Assembly (NCBI GenBank): GCA_015146655.1
Contig: VKHL01000023.1
Span: 124,001 to 188,000 of the forward strand
Direction of reading: 5' to 3'
Length of the DNA: 64,000 nucleotides
DNA from: Ochromonas danica
Taxonomy: Eukaryota > Sar > Chrysophyceae > Chromulinales > Chromulinaceae
Positions 48,838 through 59,967 of this stretch are shown here, one piece after another. The notes beneath the pieces were generated by a model. The model saw only the letters and a list, made by a program, of their open reading frames with translations, was not told the DNA's origin and ran no database searches. Every line of letters begins with the position of its first letter. Positions within the stretch are counted from its first letter, which is position 1. Both the position numbers and the translations under genes were made by a program.

Positions 48838-49035
48838 TTAAGTTAGGTTTCTGTTTGTAAGTAATCAGGTGGTGTTTGTTGACCAGATAGTCTAAATCTG
48901 GAGATTTGGAGGGAAGTTAACGTTCTCCCGTTGCGGGGTTTCAACGATGAGGTCTTTCCATCAATAGACTAGACCAGGTGGAGAACTGAATTAACCTGTT
49001 GCTATTGTTATTGTTATCCTAGATGTGGGATAGAC
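48838..49035. promoter_or_regulatory. Spacer and promoter with a GGGAAGTTAACG element
   Basis: 198 bp between the WD40 gene and the membrane-protein gene. GGGAAGTTAACG at 48911-48922 is related to the 16-bp element upstream of MetAP2 and in the S51/Myb promoter. Confidence 0.35.
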
Positions 49036-51096
49036 ATGGCTAGTCAATTCGGCTATTTCATCCAGATTACTCTCTTTGTTCTCTTTCTCTACGTCTCTCT
49101 TCTTGCCATATTTCTTTGTATTCGTCGTCAAGAAGTGAAAATACGTCATGACAATGAACCACCTGATCAACAACTACTAGGAGAAGTACAAGAAGAACTA
49201 GAACGACAAAGTCTTTTCACTTTCTTTTGGACAACTCAAGTTGATGATACTTTTGATAGTTGTATTCATAAGAAAGCTAGACCTTTCCTATTAGCTATTC
49301 GTATTATTACTTGGTTATTTATCTTTTGTTCTGGTATTATTGTACCTGCTATAACAGATCATATTGCCTTTTATTTCTTTGATGGATGGACTATTATCTT
49401 AACTCTATTCTATTATACTGGAGTTATTAGTTTAACCTTCATGGCTATTTATACATTACGTCAACGTTCTCTTTTACTGGCAAATAATGGTGGTGCTGAT
49501 ATGGAGGGATTAGGACTAACTAATGGTGGTGGTGATGTTAATGGTATTGGACTAGGTGGTCCACTCCAATGGACGTATTATCCACGTCTCCTAGCAGTCA
49601 TTTGTCATCTTCTCTTTGAAGTCATTGGAGCATCTCTGCTAGCTAGTCTCTTCCTTGACATACAAGGGTTTCAAAATAAATCAACTATCTTAAACATGCA
49701 AACTAAAGTCATCTTTGCACTTTTACTATTAGAAATGGCAATGAATAATTTACGTGTTCGTTTTGATCAAATGCCAGCAGCAGTTGCTTGGATGATGTCT
49801 TATCTGATTATCATCTGGCCGGCTGTATTTAGTGGATCCATGAAGACTTGGCCATATAGTCAATTACGTATGGATGATCAACAATGTTTTATGAATTATA
49901 CGTTGATCTTTGTTGGTATGATAACATGTTATACCTTATGGTATATGATCTATAAAATGAAGAAAATGTTAATGCATTGGCATGCTGTACGAATGGGTAA
50001 TAGGAGGAGCAGGAGGAGGGGGTGGTGGTCAGAAGGAGTAGAATTGAGTGATCATGCTGTTATGGCTACTACATTAGATGAGGAAGAAGGTGGTGGTGGA
50101 GGAGGTGGTGGTGGTGGAGTAACTGCAGAAGAAGGACTTGCACTAGCACAGTATGGTTACCCTATGGATGGAGGAGGAGGAGGAGGGTACTATGAGGATG
50201 ATTATGCAGGACAATCTGATCTCTTCACAGCATACAATCCAGTCCTTTCCTACTCTCCTAACTCCTCCTTCTATGGCTACCCTCCTCCTGCTACTACTAC
50301 TACCTATGATCCTTCCTATAGCTACTATGACAACAACAACTCTTCTTCCTATTGGCAGGGTAGTGCTGGCTATGGCTATGGCTATGGCTATGGTGGTGGT
50401 TATGAAGGGCAGGGGTACTATGCTAATTATGGTCATTATGCAGCTGCAGAGGTCGCACCTACCCCTGCTCCTCCTCCTCCTGCTCCTGCTGTCTACCATG
50501 CTGACCACGAGCCTTCACTCTATGGTGGCTATTATTTCCCAAGCATCTATGGTTTCCAAGCTGAAGCTGTACCTCAACCTACACAATCGTTTTATGGTTA
50601 TGATGGGTTAAATAATGCAGGTATACCCCCACCACCTCCTCCTGCTCCTGCTCCGATGATGGGAGGACCAATGATGATGACTCGAAATGGTGCTCCTCCT
50701 CCACCTATTGATACACACTTTGCTGATGACTCCTTCCCACCTCCTCCTCCATCAACTAGTCACAGTGTTGGTGATGCTAACAACAAAGAGCGACGGAGAG
50801 TTTGGGACAATCTTCCACGTCATCATAATAACAATAATAACAATGGTGGTGCAATTAGTAGTGGTCGAGGTAATAATAACAATAACAGTAATAGCAGAGG
50901 TGGGAGTCGCAATCCTCTCTATCGGAGACGTCCCCATCCTCCTCCTGCTACCACTACCACTGCTGCTACTACAGTCAGCAATAACAGTCCTGCCATGACT
51001 GCTAATATAGAAAGATTACAACGCACACCCACGGCTATGTTTGGCAATCAGGATGAAGATGTTCAAAGTTTTGCACAAAGTTTTGGTGAGGATTGA
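49036..51096 (+). CDS. Multi-span membrane protein with Gly/Pro/Tyr-rich cytosolic tail
   Basis: One exon, 686 residues. About seven hydrophobic segments lie in residues 1-310 (FIQITLFVLFLYVSLLAIFL, ITWLFIFCSGIIVPAI, IILTLFYYTGVISLTFMAIY, LLFEVIGASLLASLFL, VIFALLLLEMAM, AWMMSYLIIIWPAVF, YTLIFVGMITCYTLWYMIY). The second half (about 320-686) is disordered: poly-Gly, YGYGYGYGGGYEG and repeated Pro-rich blocks (PPPPAPAPMMGG, PPPPIDTHF) that could bind SH3, WW or EVH1/profilin partners, then Asn/Arg-rich sequence. The fold vaguely recalls the rolling-stone/AIG1 membrane families, but I do not claim it. Function unknown. Confidence 0.75.
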   Translation: MASQFGYFIQITLFVLFLYVSLLAIFLCIRRQEVKIRHDNEPPDQQLLGEVQEELERQSLFTFFWTTQVDDTFDSCIHKKARPFLLAIRIITWLFIFCSGIIVPAITDHIAFYFFDGWTIILTLFYYTGVISLTFMAIYTLRQRSLLLANNGGADMEGLGLTNGGGDVNGIGLGGPLQWTYYPRLLAVICHLLFEVIGASLLASLFLDIQGFQNKSTILNMQTKVIFALLLLEMAMNNLRVRFDQMPAAVAWMMSYLIIIWPAVFSGSMKTWPYSQLRMDDQQCFMNYTLIFVGMITCYTLWYMIYKMKKMLMHWHAVRMGNRRSRRRGWWSEGVELSDHAVMATTLDEEEGGGGGGGGGGVTAEEGLALAQYGYPMDGGGGGGYYEDDYAGQSDLFTAYNPVLSYSPNSSFYGYPPPATTTTYDPSYSYYDNNNSSSYWQGSAGYGYGYGYGGGYEGQGYYANYGHYAAAEVAPTPAPPPPAPAVYHADHEPSLYGGYYFPSIYGFQAEAVPQPTQSFYGYDGLNNAGIPPPPPPAPAPMMGGPMMMTRNGAPPPPIDTHFADDSFPPPPPSTSHSVGDANNKERRRVWDNLPRHHNNNNNNGGAISSGRGNNNNNSNSRGGSRNPLYRRRPHPPPATTTTAATTVSNNSPAMTANIERLQRTPTAMFGNQDEDVQSFAQSFGED

Positions 51097-51370
51097 AATT
51101 GACAACTTTTCTTCATCCGCAACTGATGTTGTTGTTGCTGTTGATGGGGTACTGTTGCTGTTGATATTCCCTCACTGCTGACTGGCCGTTGTCTCATTGT
51201 TTGTATTTATAATATAATGTAGTGGTAGTGGTAATGCTAATAAATGTACAAAGAATTCAACATGCTACACTATACACACACATGTGCTACTTTACTATAT
51301 AGTCTAGTATACTAGCATATCTCAATTAGTCCAGATGAAACCAACAACACAAGCTGACATATCACGCTTC

Positions 51371-52751
51371 TTATTCTTCCTCTTCTTGACGATCAGGATC
51401 CACTAGACGATATTCTCCTCCACAGTCTCCAAGTTGTTGCATTAATGCCTTACCACGAGAATGTGCTCGTCGTTGAATCTCTCGAATAAAGAGTAAGTCA
51501 TTCTGGTCTAGTTGGAAGGTGAAGAGAGGTTGTAGTTTCTCAGGCACTGCACTATGTGCATGAGGATAGTCATAGCGATGTCCCACGATGATTCCTCCCA
51601 CTGCAGGCTGTTGTAGCACATAACGCATAGCCACTTGAGAAAGTGTCACGGAGTGCTTCCTAGCAATGACATCAAGACGTAAGAGTAGTTCTTGGAACAG
51701 AGTCCAACCTCCCCAGAGATGGATCCAAGGCAAGTATTTGCGAAGTGAGGCATTGCTTTGAATGCGCTTGTCTGATAGTGAAGGTTCGAACTGCCCCAGC
51801 CAATCTGATGAAATGAATCCACCCTGAACACGAAACAATGGACATTGACTGTGAGGTAAACCCCGACCATGTAAGGAGGTGAAGAGAGGAAGGAAAGCTT
51901 ACTAAGAGAGTTCCATAGCATAGAAGTTGAACTCCATGTGTCTGACAGACTTGAGCCATATAGTCACCTGGTCGAGTGTCAAGGACAGAGTAGGAGACTT
52001 GATTCGACACGATAGGTGCACCTTGATCAAGGAGGTGTAGAAGGTTACGAGTGTCATAGTTAGTCAGACCAAGATGACGCACTTTGCCAATCTCTTGCAG
52101 ATGCATGAGATAGTGTAATACAGAGTAGTATTGTCCATCTTTATAATCTGGCCAGTGTAACTGTAACAAGTCAATGGTATCTACTCTCATTCTAGAGAGA
52201 CTACGGTCAATCGCTTCATAGACAATAGCACGGGTTAGGTCTCCTTCTAAGCGAGGGATCCACTTCGTGAAGAAGAGGCAGTGCTGCTGGGAGGCGACAG
52301 GACTAGACCGTGGGCCTTTGCGAAAGCTGCCCAGGTAGTCCTCAGAGGAGCCGTAGACGTCAGCAGCATCAAAGGTGCTGAACCCTGCAGAGGCTAGGCG
52401 GGTCATGGCAGACACTACGTTGTCTCTCTCAACGGGGTAGCCATGCCTGCCACTGACTTGCCAGAGGCCATTGATCACTCGGCAGGGAGTCATATCACCC
52501 AACTGGAAATGACTTCCCTTACCAAGAGGACTGTCAATAGTGTTTACACACGAGGTGGTGCTAGTGGTGTTGGTGGGAGAGGAGGAGGAGGAGGAGGAGG
52601 AGGAGGGGTGGCAGTGCCAATGCTGTCGCCTTATCGTTGACGATGACAGAAGACTATTTGATGAGAGATGCAAACATGATCCACTACTAGACAAACTACC
52701 ACCAGGAGAGACAAGCAAGAAAAGCAATACTATAACCAACAAGGCTTCCAT
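51371..52751 (-). CDS. Aldo/keto reductase with N-terminal signal/targeting sequence
   Basis: Exons 52751-51903 and 51823-51371 (79-nt intron, phase 0, GTLL-GGFIS) give 433 residues. A signal peptide-like start (ALLVIVLLFLLVSPGGSLSS) and a Ser-rich linker of ~50 residues precede an AKR barrel. Catalytic residues are Asp128 in FDAADVYG, Tyr133, Lys163 in FFTKWIP and His199 in LQLHWPD. LGLTNYDTRNLLHLL, SNQVSYSVLDTRP and VGGIIVGHRYD complete the NADPH-binding fold. It is closest in style to plant/algal plastid AKRs of the general oxidoreductase type. With the leader it is secreted, ER-lumenal or plastid-bound. Substrate unknown. The barrel is complete, unlike most signal-bearing pseudoenzymes. 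Confidence 0.9.
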
Positions 52752-53321
52752 TACTGCAACACAATACTTTGCCTTGCACTGTAGCTAATAGATAATGTGC
52801 ACACTTCGACTTCTTCTTGTCATCATGTCATCGTTCTTCGACGATTATTACCTTGCGAGGGCTACAGATAATCTGGAGATCTAGCAATCTGGTAATCTGG
52901 AAAACTGGCAATTTGATAATCTGGCAATTTAGCAATCTGGTCGATATGTTCGTTACGGCGGGGTGGTGGGGGTGAGCGAAGATCCAGCAGCTGGAGCTGA
53001 GGAGAGGAAGGCCATCATCATCCCCATCCATCGTGACAGGTAAAGGAAAGAGAGAAAGGTTGATATCTTCTTGTTCTTTTTCTTTGTCACGTATAAGTTT
53101 CACTATAGTGACATTTCTAATAAATTTATTATTTATTTAGTAATTATTATTATTAAGAAGACGTCTATTAGATTTGGTTTATAGTCTATCATCTTCACCT
53201 CCTTCTCTGTGTGATTTCTAGTTGACAGTTTGATTTCTTTTCAAGTTGTTGAAGTACTACTTCTTTCTCTCTCTTCTTCATTGTCATAACAAAGTCTCTA
53301 TCCTCTCTTAATCCCTTTATC
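52752..53321. promoter_or_regulatory. Divergent region, AKR / Cdc14, with AATCTGG minisatellite
   Basis: 570 bp between ATGs. At about 52869-52945 an imperfect short tandem repeat built on AATCTGG and GCAATTT (eight or so units) lies near the middle. Nothing else recognised. Confidence 0.55.
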
Positions 53322-55263
53322 ATGTCATCCAATGCTGAAAAAGAGTTACGCCACACAGTTGAATTCATTCCGGTATGTTCCACTTACTTCCACTTGTAGT
53401 AGTAGTCCCCTTGTCTTCTTTTTTCAGTTCTTGGCATTTCATAATTGATTGATCTCATTTTTCACTTTTGGTATCTTTCTCTATTAGGATCGTCTCTATT
53501 ATGTGGCACTGTCAGGACCTCCTCCAAGTCATCCACAGCGTCACTTCTTTTCAATTGATAAAGAAATGGTCTATTGGAACTTCTATCTAGACTTTGGACC
53601 ATTAAATCTTGGTCATCTTTATCGCTTCTGTGCTTTGTTAAATAACAAGCTAGGAGAGAATAAGTTGAAAGATAAAGTGATCTTTTTCTATTCACATACT
53701 CACCCTCATAAACGTGCGAATGCTGCTTTTCTAATCTGTTCCTGGGCTTTATTATATCAAAACAAAAGTCCTGAAGATGCTTATAAGCCATTTAAGAACT
53801 ATCCAGCTCCCTTTCCTCCCTGGCATGATGCCACACCATCGATCTGTACTTTCACTCTCACGATCTTGGACACTCTCCGAGGATTGGCCAAGGCTAGAGA
53901 GCATCGTTTTTTCGATTTCACTCGTTTCAATATTGAAGAGTATGAGCACTATGAGCAAGTGGAGAATGGAGATTTGAATTGGTATGCGGAAGGACGCTTC
54001 CTGGGCTTTGCTGGACCCCATGCTGAGCGAGAGTGTTCTCCCGGAGGCTATTATACACTACGACCTGAGGACTATATCCCTTACTTTAAGCGTAAGAATG
54101 TATCCTTGGTTGTTCGACTCAATAAATCCTACTATGACCCGAAGAGATTCACTTCTCAAGGAATTGATCATGTGGATATGTACTTCTTGGATGGGTCTAA
54201 TCCACCTGAACATATTCTACAGAAGTTTATTCAGAAATGTGAAGAGACCACTGGTGGAATAGGTAAGATCAAATGTTAATTGTCGTGATTTCTCGTGTTG
54301 TTTATTGACAGATCTTTTCTATATCATGCGATAGCTGTCCACTGTAAAGCAGGATTAGGCAGAACGGGCACGTGTATAGCCTGTTATGTTATGAAGCATT
54401 ATCGCTTTACAGCAGAAGAAATCATTGGCTGGATGCGCATTGCTCGCCCTGGTTCTGTTATTGGTCCTCAACAACATTTTCTGAAAGAAGTTCAGAATCG
54501 AATGTGGAGGGAGGGAGAGCTGTATAGACAACGTTTTCAATCTTTATCCCTACCTGCGGTTCCCGCTGCAAAGGACGAATCTAGCACCAGTACTCACACG
54601 GCAATCAATGGAAGTGGATCAATCCTTAGTAGGCATGGTACTGCTCAAGGAAGCCCACGTGTTAGCTCAGGCGGCGGTGTTGGTATTGCTGACCACACAA
54701 CCACTTCCTCTGTTCCATCAACTCCTCCGCTCAATGGGTCTCTTAGCAGTCGCATGAGTCGCTTAACAGTAACCACACCTCCCCCTGGAAGTGCCTCTGG
54801 TTCAAGACTAACTTCTTCGTCTGGAAGTGGGAAGCTGATGGCCAGCAGTACGAAATCGCCTGCAACTTCTATCCCACCAGCCGGTAAAGCTCCTTCAAGT
54901 CCTCAAAGTCCGGGATTTTTCGACTTACGTCCATCATCTTCATCGTCTTCCTCTCCACGAACAAGCGTCGCTTTATCTTCCTATTTTCGGACTGCGACCT
55001 CTGTCACTGCAAGAACTCCTCCAGCGTCTAGCAGCGGCACGAGGGCCACCTCTACATCCACCTCGGCCACGGTTTCCATGGAGGTTAGAGAGGAGGAAGA
55101 AGGTGGCGCAACCCAGGGAGACTTTCTTAGACAGCGTCGTCAGCAACATGCTGGGAGTGGCAGCTCCACTCCTCTTACCCCCACTAGTCCACCCGATGCT
55201 GCCTCTGGTGCTCGTCGCTCCAATGGCAGATCTTCATTTAGTTTTCTTTCTTCTTGGAAGTAG
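53322..55263 (+). CDS. CDC14: Cdc14 dual-specificity protein phosphatase
   Basis: Exons 53322-53372, 53488-54262 and 54335-55263 (115- and 72-nt introns) give 584 residues. The non-catalytic N-terminal DSP domain ([32 protein letters not shown]) is followed by the catalytic one: [22 protein letters not shown], acid loop [11 protein letters not shown] and P-loop [10 protein letters not shown] with Cys279 and Arg285. The second splice join ([10 protein letters not shown]) reproduces the family sequence exactly, so it is firm. Cdc14 removes phosphate from CDK sites (pSer-Pro) in mitotic exit, cytokinesis and cilia. The C-terminal ~215 residues are Ser/Thr/Pro-rich and disordered, ending [12 protein letters not shown]; they probably carry regulatory phosphosites. 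Confidence 0.96.
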
Positions 55264-55564
55264 CTTCATGGCAGGTGAACTAGAGATTTCTTAGTTGTGA
55301 AACTGCCACGCAGCATAGAAAAAGTATGAGTATTGTATCGAAGGGATGTTATTCCAAAGGTTTTCAGTGCACAATCTGAACCAAACGAGTAGAGTGTAAT
55401 TTTGAAATGGAAAATGTTGTCACTGCATCAATTGAAGTTTAGTGTATTGTAGACAAGCGATCAAGCAGTGCTGAGTACATGTGTAACAACAAACGATAGG
55501 GACTATGAAATATGTACATATTTGCATGAAACAAAGTGAAAACTACTAGTCTAGTAGTATTAAT
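55264..55564. other. Convergent intergenic, Cdc14 / membrane protein
   Basis: 301 bp between two stops, AT-rich, no feature seen. Confidence 0.4.
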
Positions 55565-56797
55565 TCAGACACCAATGGTCTCTTCGACAGTCTGCAGCGC
55601 ACCATTTTGACCAGCACCACTCTGCTCCGCATTCACTCTTCTTGATAAAGTTGTTCTTTCAGAACTTCGCCGTCCTCGATGAGACCCTTCGAACAAACCT
55701 CTCCCCGCTTCTTCATCGTCGGTCCCCATGTGTCCGATTGTTTGCGTCACTGTTACCCATTCGCCATTTTCAGCGGCAGCAGCTCCCTCTTCCTCTTCCT
55801 CTTCATGACCTTCTCTTCGGTTCAAATGGTCACTTTTCACCATCGAATAAGCCAATTGAGGTTCATAATAGAGATCTTTATAGTTTAGCTGGAAGATACG
55901 CTCTTTGAGAGCGTTAACACCAACACATGCAATAAAGACTGCGAGATGGTAGCCTAAGAGGACAGCATAATGCTGAAAACAACGCACAGTATCCAGTGAG
56001 AGATGAGGAGCTGGCCAAGAGAACTTGTCGAAAAAGACTCCAATCCAAAGAGCAATCCAATACACTAAGATAGCTGCTAAAGGATACAAATAGTGTTCAA
56101 GGCGAAGGGGAAGCTTGCTTAATAGACATTCCACGAAAAGAGAGGCAGCAGGTGCGAGAGAAAGACGGTCACTATACTCCCCATAGCTATCCTTATATGC
56201 CAACTGAAGAATGATCAGATAAATACAATTGATCATTGCCACAGAGCGCAGGGCAAGAGCAATCGTACCAAGTCTTTCCACCCAGAGGGGCCAAACTGGA
56301 TATCGAATACGCCATCGATGGATTGAAATTAACCGCGGCATCCAATAGATGATCGTCCAGATGGAACAGAAGCCAACGACCATAAAATGAGCTAAAGCTA
56401 CTAAACTTGTCCAAGTTTCTAGATGCATCCAATGATAGTCTGTATCATCATTATATCTCTCTATGGTATACATGGCAATATAGACGTAAGCTTCAACACG
56501 CACAAGTGTTAAGAAGATTGTTGCTATTCCACTGTAAACACCTTCAAAGACTGTTTCAAAGCGAAGTAAAGGAAATATCCAAGGACGATAACATGTCATC
56601 CCACCTGGTTCACATCCTTCTGATTGATCAGATCGTTGATGCTCACTGTATTGATTGAAATAGACTTTCTGGTCAAACAGGTAGAAGGAGAGAAGCAAGA
56701 CAACAATATAATACGTGATAAAAGCGAATAAGATGTAGGGAAAGAAGAGAAAAGATACAAGATGATCATGCTCCCAATAGGAGGCTGTTGTTGACAT
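55565..56797 (-). CDS. Unknown multi-span membrane protein
   Basis: One exon, 410 residues. About eight hydrophobic segments: LFFPYILFAFITYYIVVLLL, FEGVYSGIATIFLTLV, WTSLVALAHFMVVGFCSIW, MINCIYLIILQLA, LSLAPAASLFVECLL, LYPLAAILVYWIALWIGVFF and YAVLLGYHLAVFIACVGV. The first cytosolic or lumenal loop has paired Cys (GCEPGGMTCYRPW). The tail of about 85 residues is charged (EGHEEEEEEGAA) and ends with an Arg/Ser patch. It is not related by eye to any transporter family I know. The general plan is similar to the membrane protein at 49036-51096 (Leu/Tyr-rich spans, start of the second region with Trp), but no motif is shared. ATG 56797 is the first in frame. Confidence 0.72.
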   Translation of the reverse strand: MSTTASYWEHDHLVSFLFFPYILFAFITYYIVVLLLSFYLFDQKVYFNQYSEHQRSDQSEGCEPGGMTCYRPWIFPLLRFETVFEGVYSGIATIFLTLVRVEAYVYIAMYTIERYNDDTDYHWMHLETWTSLVALAHFMVVGFCSIWTIIYWMPRLISIHRWRIRYPVWPLWVERLGTIALALRSVAMINCIYLIILQLAYKDSYGEYSDRLSLAPAASLFVECLLSKLPLRLEHYLYPLAAILVYWIALWIGVFFDKFSWPAPHLSLDTVRCFQHYAVLLGYHLAVFIACVGVNALKERIFQLNYKDLYYEPQLAYSMVKSDHLNRREGHEEEEEEGAAAAENGEWVTVTQTIGHMGTDDEEAGRGLFEGSHRGRRSSERTTLSRRVNAEQSGAGQNGALQTVEETIGV

Positions 56798-57411
56798 GAT
56801 GATGGTTGTCGTCCACTTGGACAGGTTATGATAATGATCAATGATTGGATAACTTTAAGAATAGTTTAAGATAGATCGAACTATCTTACAAGAAAGCGTC
56901 AAGAACTCCACTATAACAATTCTATTCCACAATGAACTCGAACAAACCCGGAAATGTTGATCAAAACAACAAATAAATAAAGCCTGACAGAGCGTTCGGT
57001 TAAGAACGCGCACCACAACAATAATGCCGAGTTGTTGTGTTTTTGTATTGCTGCTGTTGCGACGTTCTTACTTACTTTCTTACTTGGTTATGTTCTTACT
57101 TAGATACTGAATCAAACGCAATTGAAATTATTGCATAATATAATATTAATTACACAAAATCATTACAATAAACATTTTGTCGCGATTTCGCTTTCCCCGC
57201 GTGTTGTTTGCGGGTGTTGTGTTGTTTGTTGTTTGTTGTTTGTTGCGTGTGTTGTGTGCACTTGTGTTGAGCAGCACAACACAGCAGCAGTTCAGCAGGG
57301 AGGGAGAAAAAGGAAGAAATAGCATCATCTTATAGACTCTCTCGACCATCCTTTACCCTCATCCTCATCTCTCTCTTCCTCTTCCTCCTCAGTCTTTTGT
57401 GGGTGAAGTGC
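56798..57411. promoter_or_regulatory. Divergent region, membrane protein / DUF6940 gene
   Basis: 614 bp. Contains TTGTTTG/TTGTGTG-rich sequence (about 57200-57275) and a CT-rich stretch (57340-57390) directly before the DUF6940 ATG, the usual look of 5' UTRs here. No gene seen. Confidence 0.4.
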
Positions 57412-58203
57412 ATGATGGGCAATTGCATGAATCACTCTGCCAGTGCGAGTTATGACGCCAGTACAGATGAATCTTATCACGGTGGTGATGAAGCCTCAGC
57501 CCGTGAAGAACATCTCTTCCACTTCATTTCCCAGCCTTCTTCTATTGCATTAGTCAATCACTTTGTCTTGCAGTGGGGAAAACATCCAGTCTCCTATCAA
57601 AGTGCCTTAGAGAGAATGGCCAATGGAGAGTTAGCAGACGCGCTGTCCCACGCTATCATACAGGAGGCAAGAGCTAAGAAATGGAATGCTATCTTCTGGG
57701 AATGTGCTCCTGTCCAAAAGGAGACTATGGGTCTACAGCCTTTCGAGTTTGTTGTTCTGCCCGCACCTTCCTTGGCCAAGGCCACGTTGGACGTGGCGCC
57801 ATTCCGAGAGAAGCTAACCAGTGTAGATAATGAAGATAAAGCCTTTGCTGTCTTCCAAAACTTAGGAGGAGATGCAATTTTGGTCGTACCACAACTACCA
57901 ACTGTTCACTTATTGGACTTTCTTGCCAAGACGGATGGTCAACCAGTTCAGCCCTCACCATCCCAACAGCAGTCCCAGTCCCAACCGCTCTCTGAAAGTG
58001 GGAAGAACAATCAGCGACAAGGTTTATGGAAAGCAGTAGGCGAGGCAATGCTCCAACGGCTATCTACCTCTTCAGGTCCCGTGTGGCTGTCCACCAGTGG
58101 CTTGGGTGTTTCGTGGCTGCATGTTCGGCTAGATAGCGCACCTAAATACTACAATTACGATGAATTCAAGGTGGCACGGCCTGTTCTTCGAGCAACATCT
58201 TAA
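57412..58203 (+). CDS. DUF6940-type protein, possibly N-acylated
   Basis: One exon. The frame opens at TTG; Met codons at 57412 and 57415 give MMGNCMNHS or MGNCMNHS (263 or 262 residues). The second form would have Gly2 and Cys4, a myristoyl/palmitoyl pattern. The body follows the DUF6940 layout: LQWGKHPVSYQSALERMANG, KWNAIFWECAPVQKETMG, PFEFVVLPAPSLAKA and AFAVFQNLGGDAILVVPQ. A Gln/Ser-rich insertion (near 185-210) precedes the last block (GPVWLSTSGLGVSWLHVRLDSAPKYY). The domain is found in algae, other protists and cyanobacteria and has no known function. Family naming is from memory of its motif order and should be treated as likely, not proven. Confidence 0.75.
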   Translation: MMGNCMNHSASASYDASTDESYHGGDEASAREEHLFHFISQPSSIALVNHFVLQWGKHPVSYQSALERMANGELADALSHAIIQEARAKKWNAIFWECAPVQKETMGLQPFEFVVLPAPSLAKATLDVAPFREKLTSVDNEDKAFAVFQNLGGDAILVVPQLPTVHLLDFLAKTDGQPVQPSPSQQQSQSQPLSESGKNNQRQGLWKAVGEAMLQRLSTSSGPVWLSTSGLGVSWLHVRLDSAPKYYNYDEFKVARPVLRATS

Positions 58204-58673
58204 CTAACCTTGCCACTCTTTATCATGCCGTAATCACGTTTTTTGTATTCTCCCTCCTTTTGGTGTCTGCTATAACTTAGTGTAGGATATCTTCAGTAGT
58301 AATTCACTTCGATAATATATTAAATTATTGATGTATAGTAAGCTTCTTTTAACTGTTGTTATTCGTTCATGAGTTTGAGATGTTAACCACAACAGCAAAC
58401 AATTGACTAGCACAGGTGTGGGGAATACCAAGTCTATGCTCATCTCACATGCTTTTTGGGATTAACTTAAAAAAAGCCTTACACTAGTTCATACGTAATC
58501 TATCTTTGTAACGAAGTGACAAGGAATTCCAATGGAAGAATACTATGACAAGTAGATCATAATCTGGTATCTGACACATGCTGTAGGTATCAATATTAAA
58601 GCATAATTGTATATAATCTGTAGCCAGTCTTTATTGTGGCATATACAGTAGAAGAGAATCATTCAGATGGTGG
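58204..58673. other. Convergent intergenic, DUF6940 / S51 peptidase
   Basis: 470 bp, AT-rich, 3' flanks of both genes, no coding signal or repeat seen. Confidence 0.4.
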
Positions 58674-59788
58674 TTAGGGACCATAAGGGGCAGTGAGGAA
58701 TTGTCCTGCTTTCACTGTGTTATTATATTCCACCCCACCAACTGATCGTCCCATGAATTCTCTACTAATGTCCAGCTTGCCCAAATAGATAGTGTCATGC
58801 TTCTTAGCATCAAGTCGTCGGCAGGGAATGTTGGCCAAAGTGAGAGGTTGTCCTGGTTGGACAACAGCATCAGCAGCAAGCTTAGCATCACCATAGCAGA
58901 TATAAAGTGTGCCTTGACCAACAATTTTACCCATGCCTGTTTTAGCATCAACCAATAGAGCAGTGTGTTCATCCGTACCCATGGCAGTGACAGTTTTAAT
59001 AGAGTTATCCTTGACAGTTAACAATCTCCCCATGAATGTCAGAAGACGACCCATTCTATCACGTGTCACAAAATGTGTATCAAGAATAAAATTCTCTCCA
59101 ATCCAAGGAATGGTTAAGAAAGGTTCAGTGTATTGCAGTGTAACAAGTGGGTTAAATGGATGGGCCAGTGCTTCCTCAGAAGTCACACTACCAACCTGTC
59201 CTGTATAGATATATCTACCAAGAACCATACATCCAGCTGATGTCCCACCCAACGAGACACGATTAGATAAGATCATATCCTGTAATGATCGTTGAATAGA
59301 TGTATGCATCCAATAGGATAGATAAGTAGATTGATCTCCACCAGCTAAGAAGACAGCTTCAGCTTGTTGTAAGCGTGATAAGACTTCAGGTTCTTCAGAA
59401 GCTAATGTATTATTGCATAGAATAGTAGTGACGGAATTTAGTTTTCGACCAGATGCTACGGCAAGTCCCCAAATGTACGGATTATAGGCATCATCTCCAG
59501 AAGTACGTAAAACAACAAAATCTCCTCCATTCGCTAGTGCGATCTGCCAGAGAAACGCTTCATCTGTGTCCGTCTAACAGGTAAAGAAGCGGGTGAGAAG
59601 GAGGTAGATTGTGTGATATTAAAAGGTGAAAAACTTACTCCTCCACCCATTAACACAAAACCTGCTTGAGAAGTCGTTTGAACATCTTTCTTACAATTAC
59701 CAATACACCATATAGTATAAGGTGATCCTTGTATGATGACAATAGCCACGAGGAGAAGTAGAATCGATAAGATCCACTGGCCCAGCAT
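58674..59788 (-). CDS. Cyanophycinase-like peptidase, S51 family, signal-anchored
   Basis: Exons 59788-59639 and 59573-58674 (65-nt intron, phase 0) give 349 residues. The N-terminus is a hydrophobic signal or anchor (WILSILLLLVAIVIIQG). The splice join makes VLMGGG-TDTDEAFLWQIA, then GGDFVVLRTSGDDAYNPYI, VFLAGGDQSTYL and GGTSAGCMVLG with the nucleophile Ser162, all in the order of cyanophycinase-like enzymes. Later HTALLVD is the conserved substrate-side loop. Bacterial cyanophycinase cleaves the storage peptide cyanophycin to beta-Asp-Arg; eukaryotic relatives more likely act on other isoaspartyl-type peptides. A signal peptide places it in the secretory pathway. The N-terminal half of exon 2 has no ATG/GTG/TTG in frame, so simple start-codon searches miss it. 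Confidence 0.9.
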
Positions 59789-59967
59789 TTAATACACCGT
59801 CTAATAGATCTGGTGCTGCTGGTGATAACGTTAACTTATGATGGCAGAGGGGAATGGGAAGTTAACCTGCTCTACGCGCAAAACAACAATAGTGGCGGCC
59901 CTTTTCAATCCCCAAAACACAACCAAAAAGAAAACAGTTACAATAGTCTAAGAACAATAAGAACAAC
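59789..59967. promoter_or_regulatory. Bidirectional promoter, S51 peptidase / Myb gene
   Basis: Only 179 bp between ATGs. It contains ATGGGAAGTTAACCTG at 59854-59869, the exact reverse complement of CAGGTTAACTTCCCAT at 9461-9476 upstream of MetAP2. A second GTTAACTT at 59829-59836 forms an inverted pair with it. Confidence 0.5.

Noticed and set aside
50143-50998. Several frames inside the Gly/Pro/Tyr-rich tail region
   Set aside because: Low-complexity codon repeats stay open in all frames; the membrane-protein frame is continuous from its ATG.
53752-54262. Plus and minus frames within Cdc14
   Set aside because: Shadows of the phosphatase exon, which has all catalytic motifs in its own frame.
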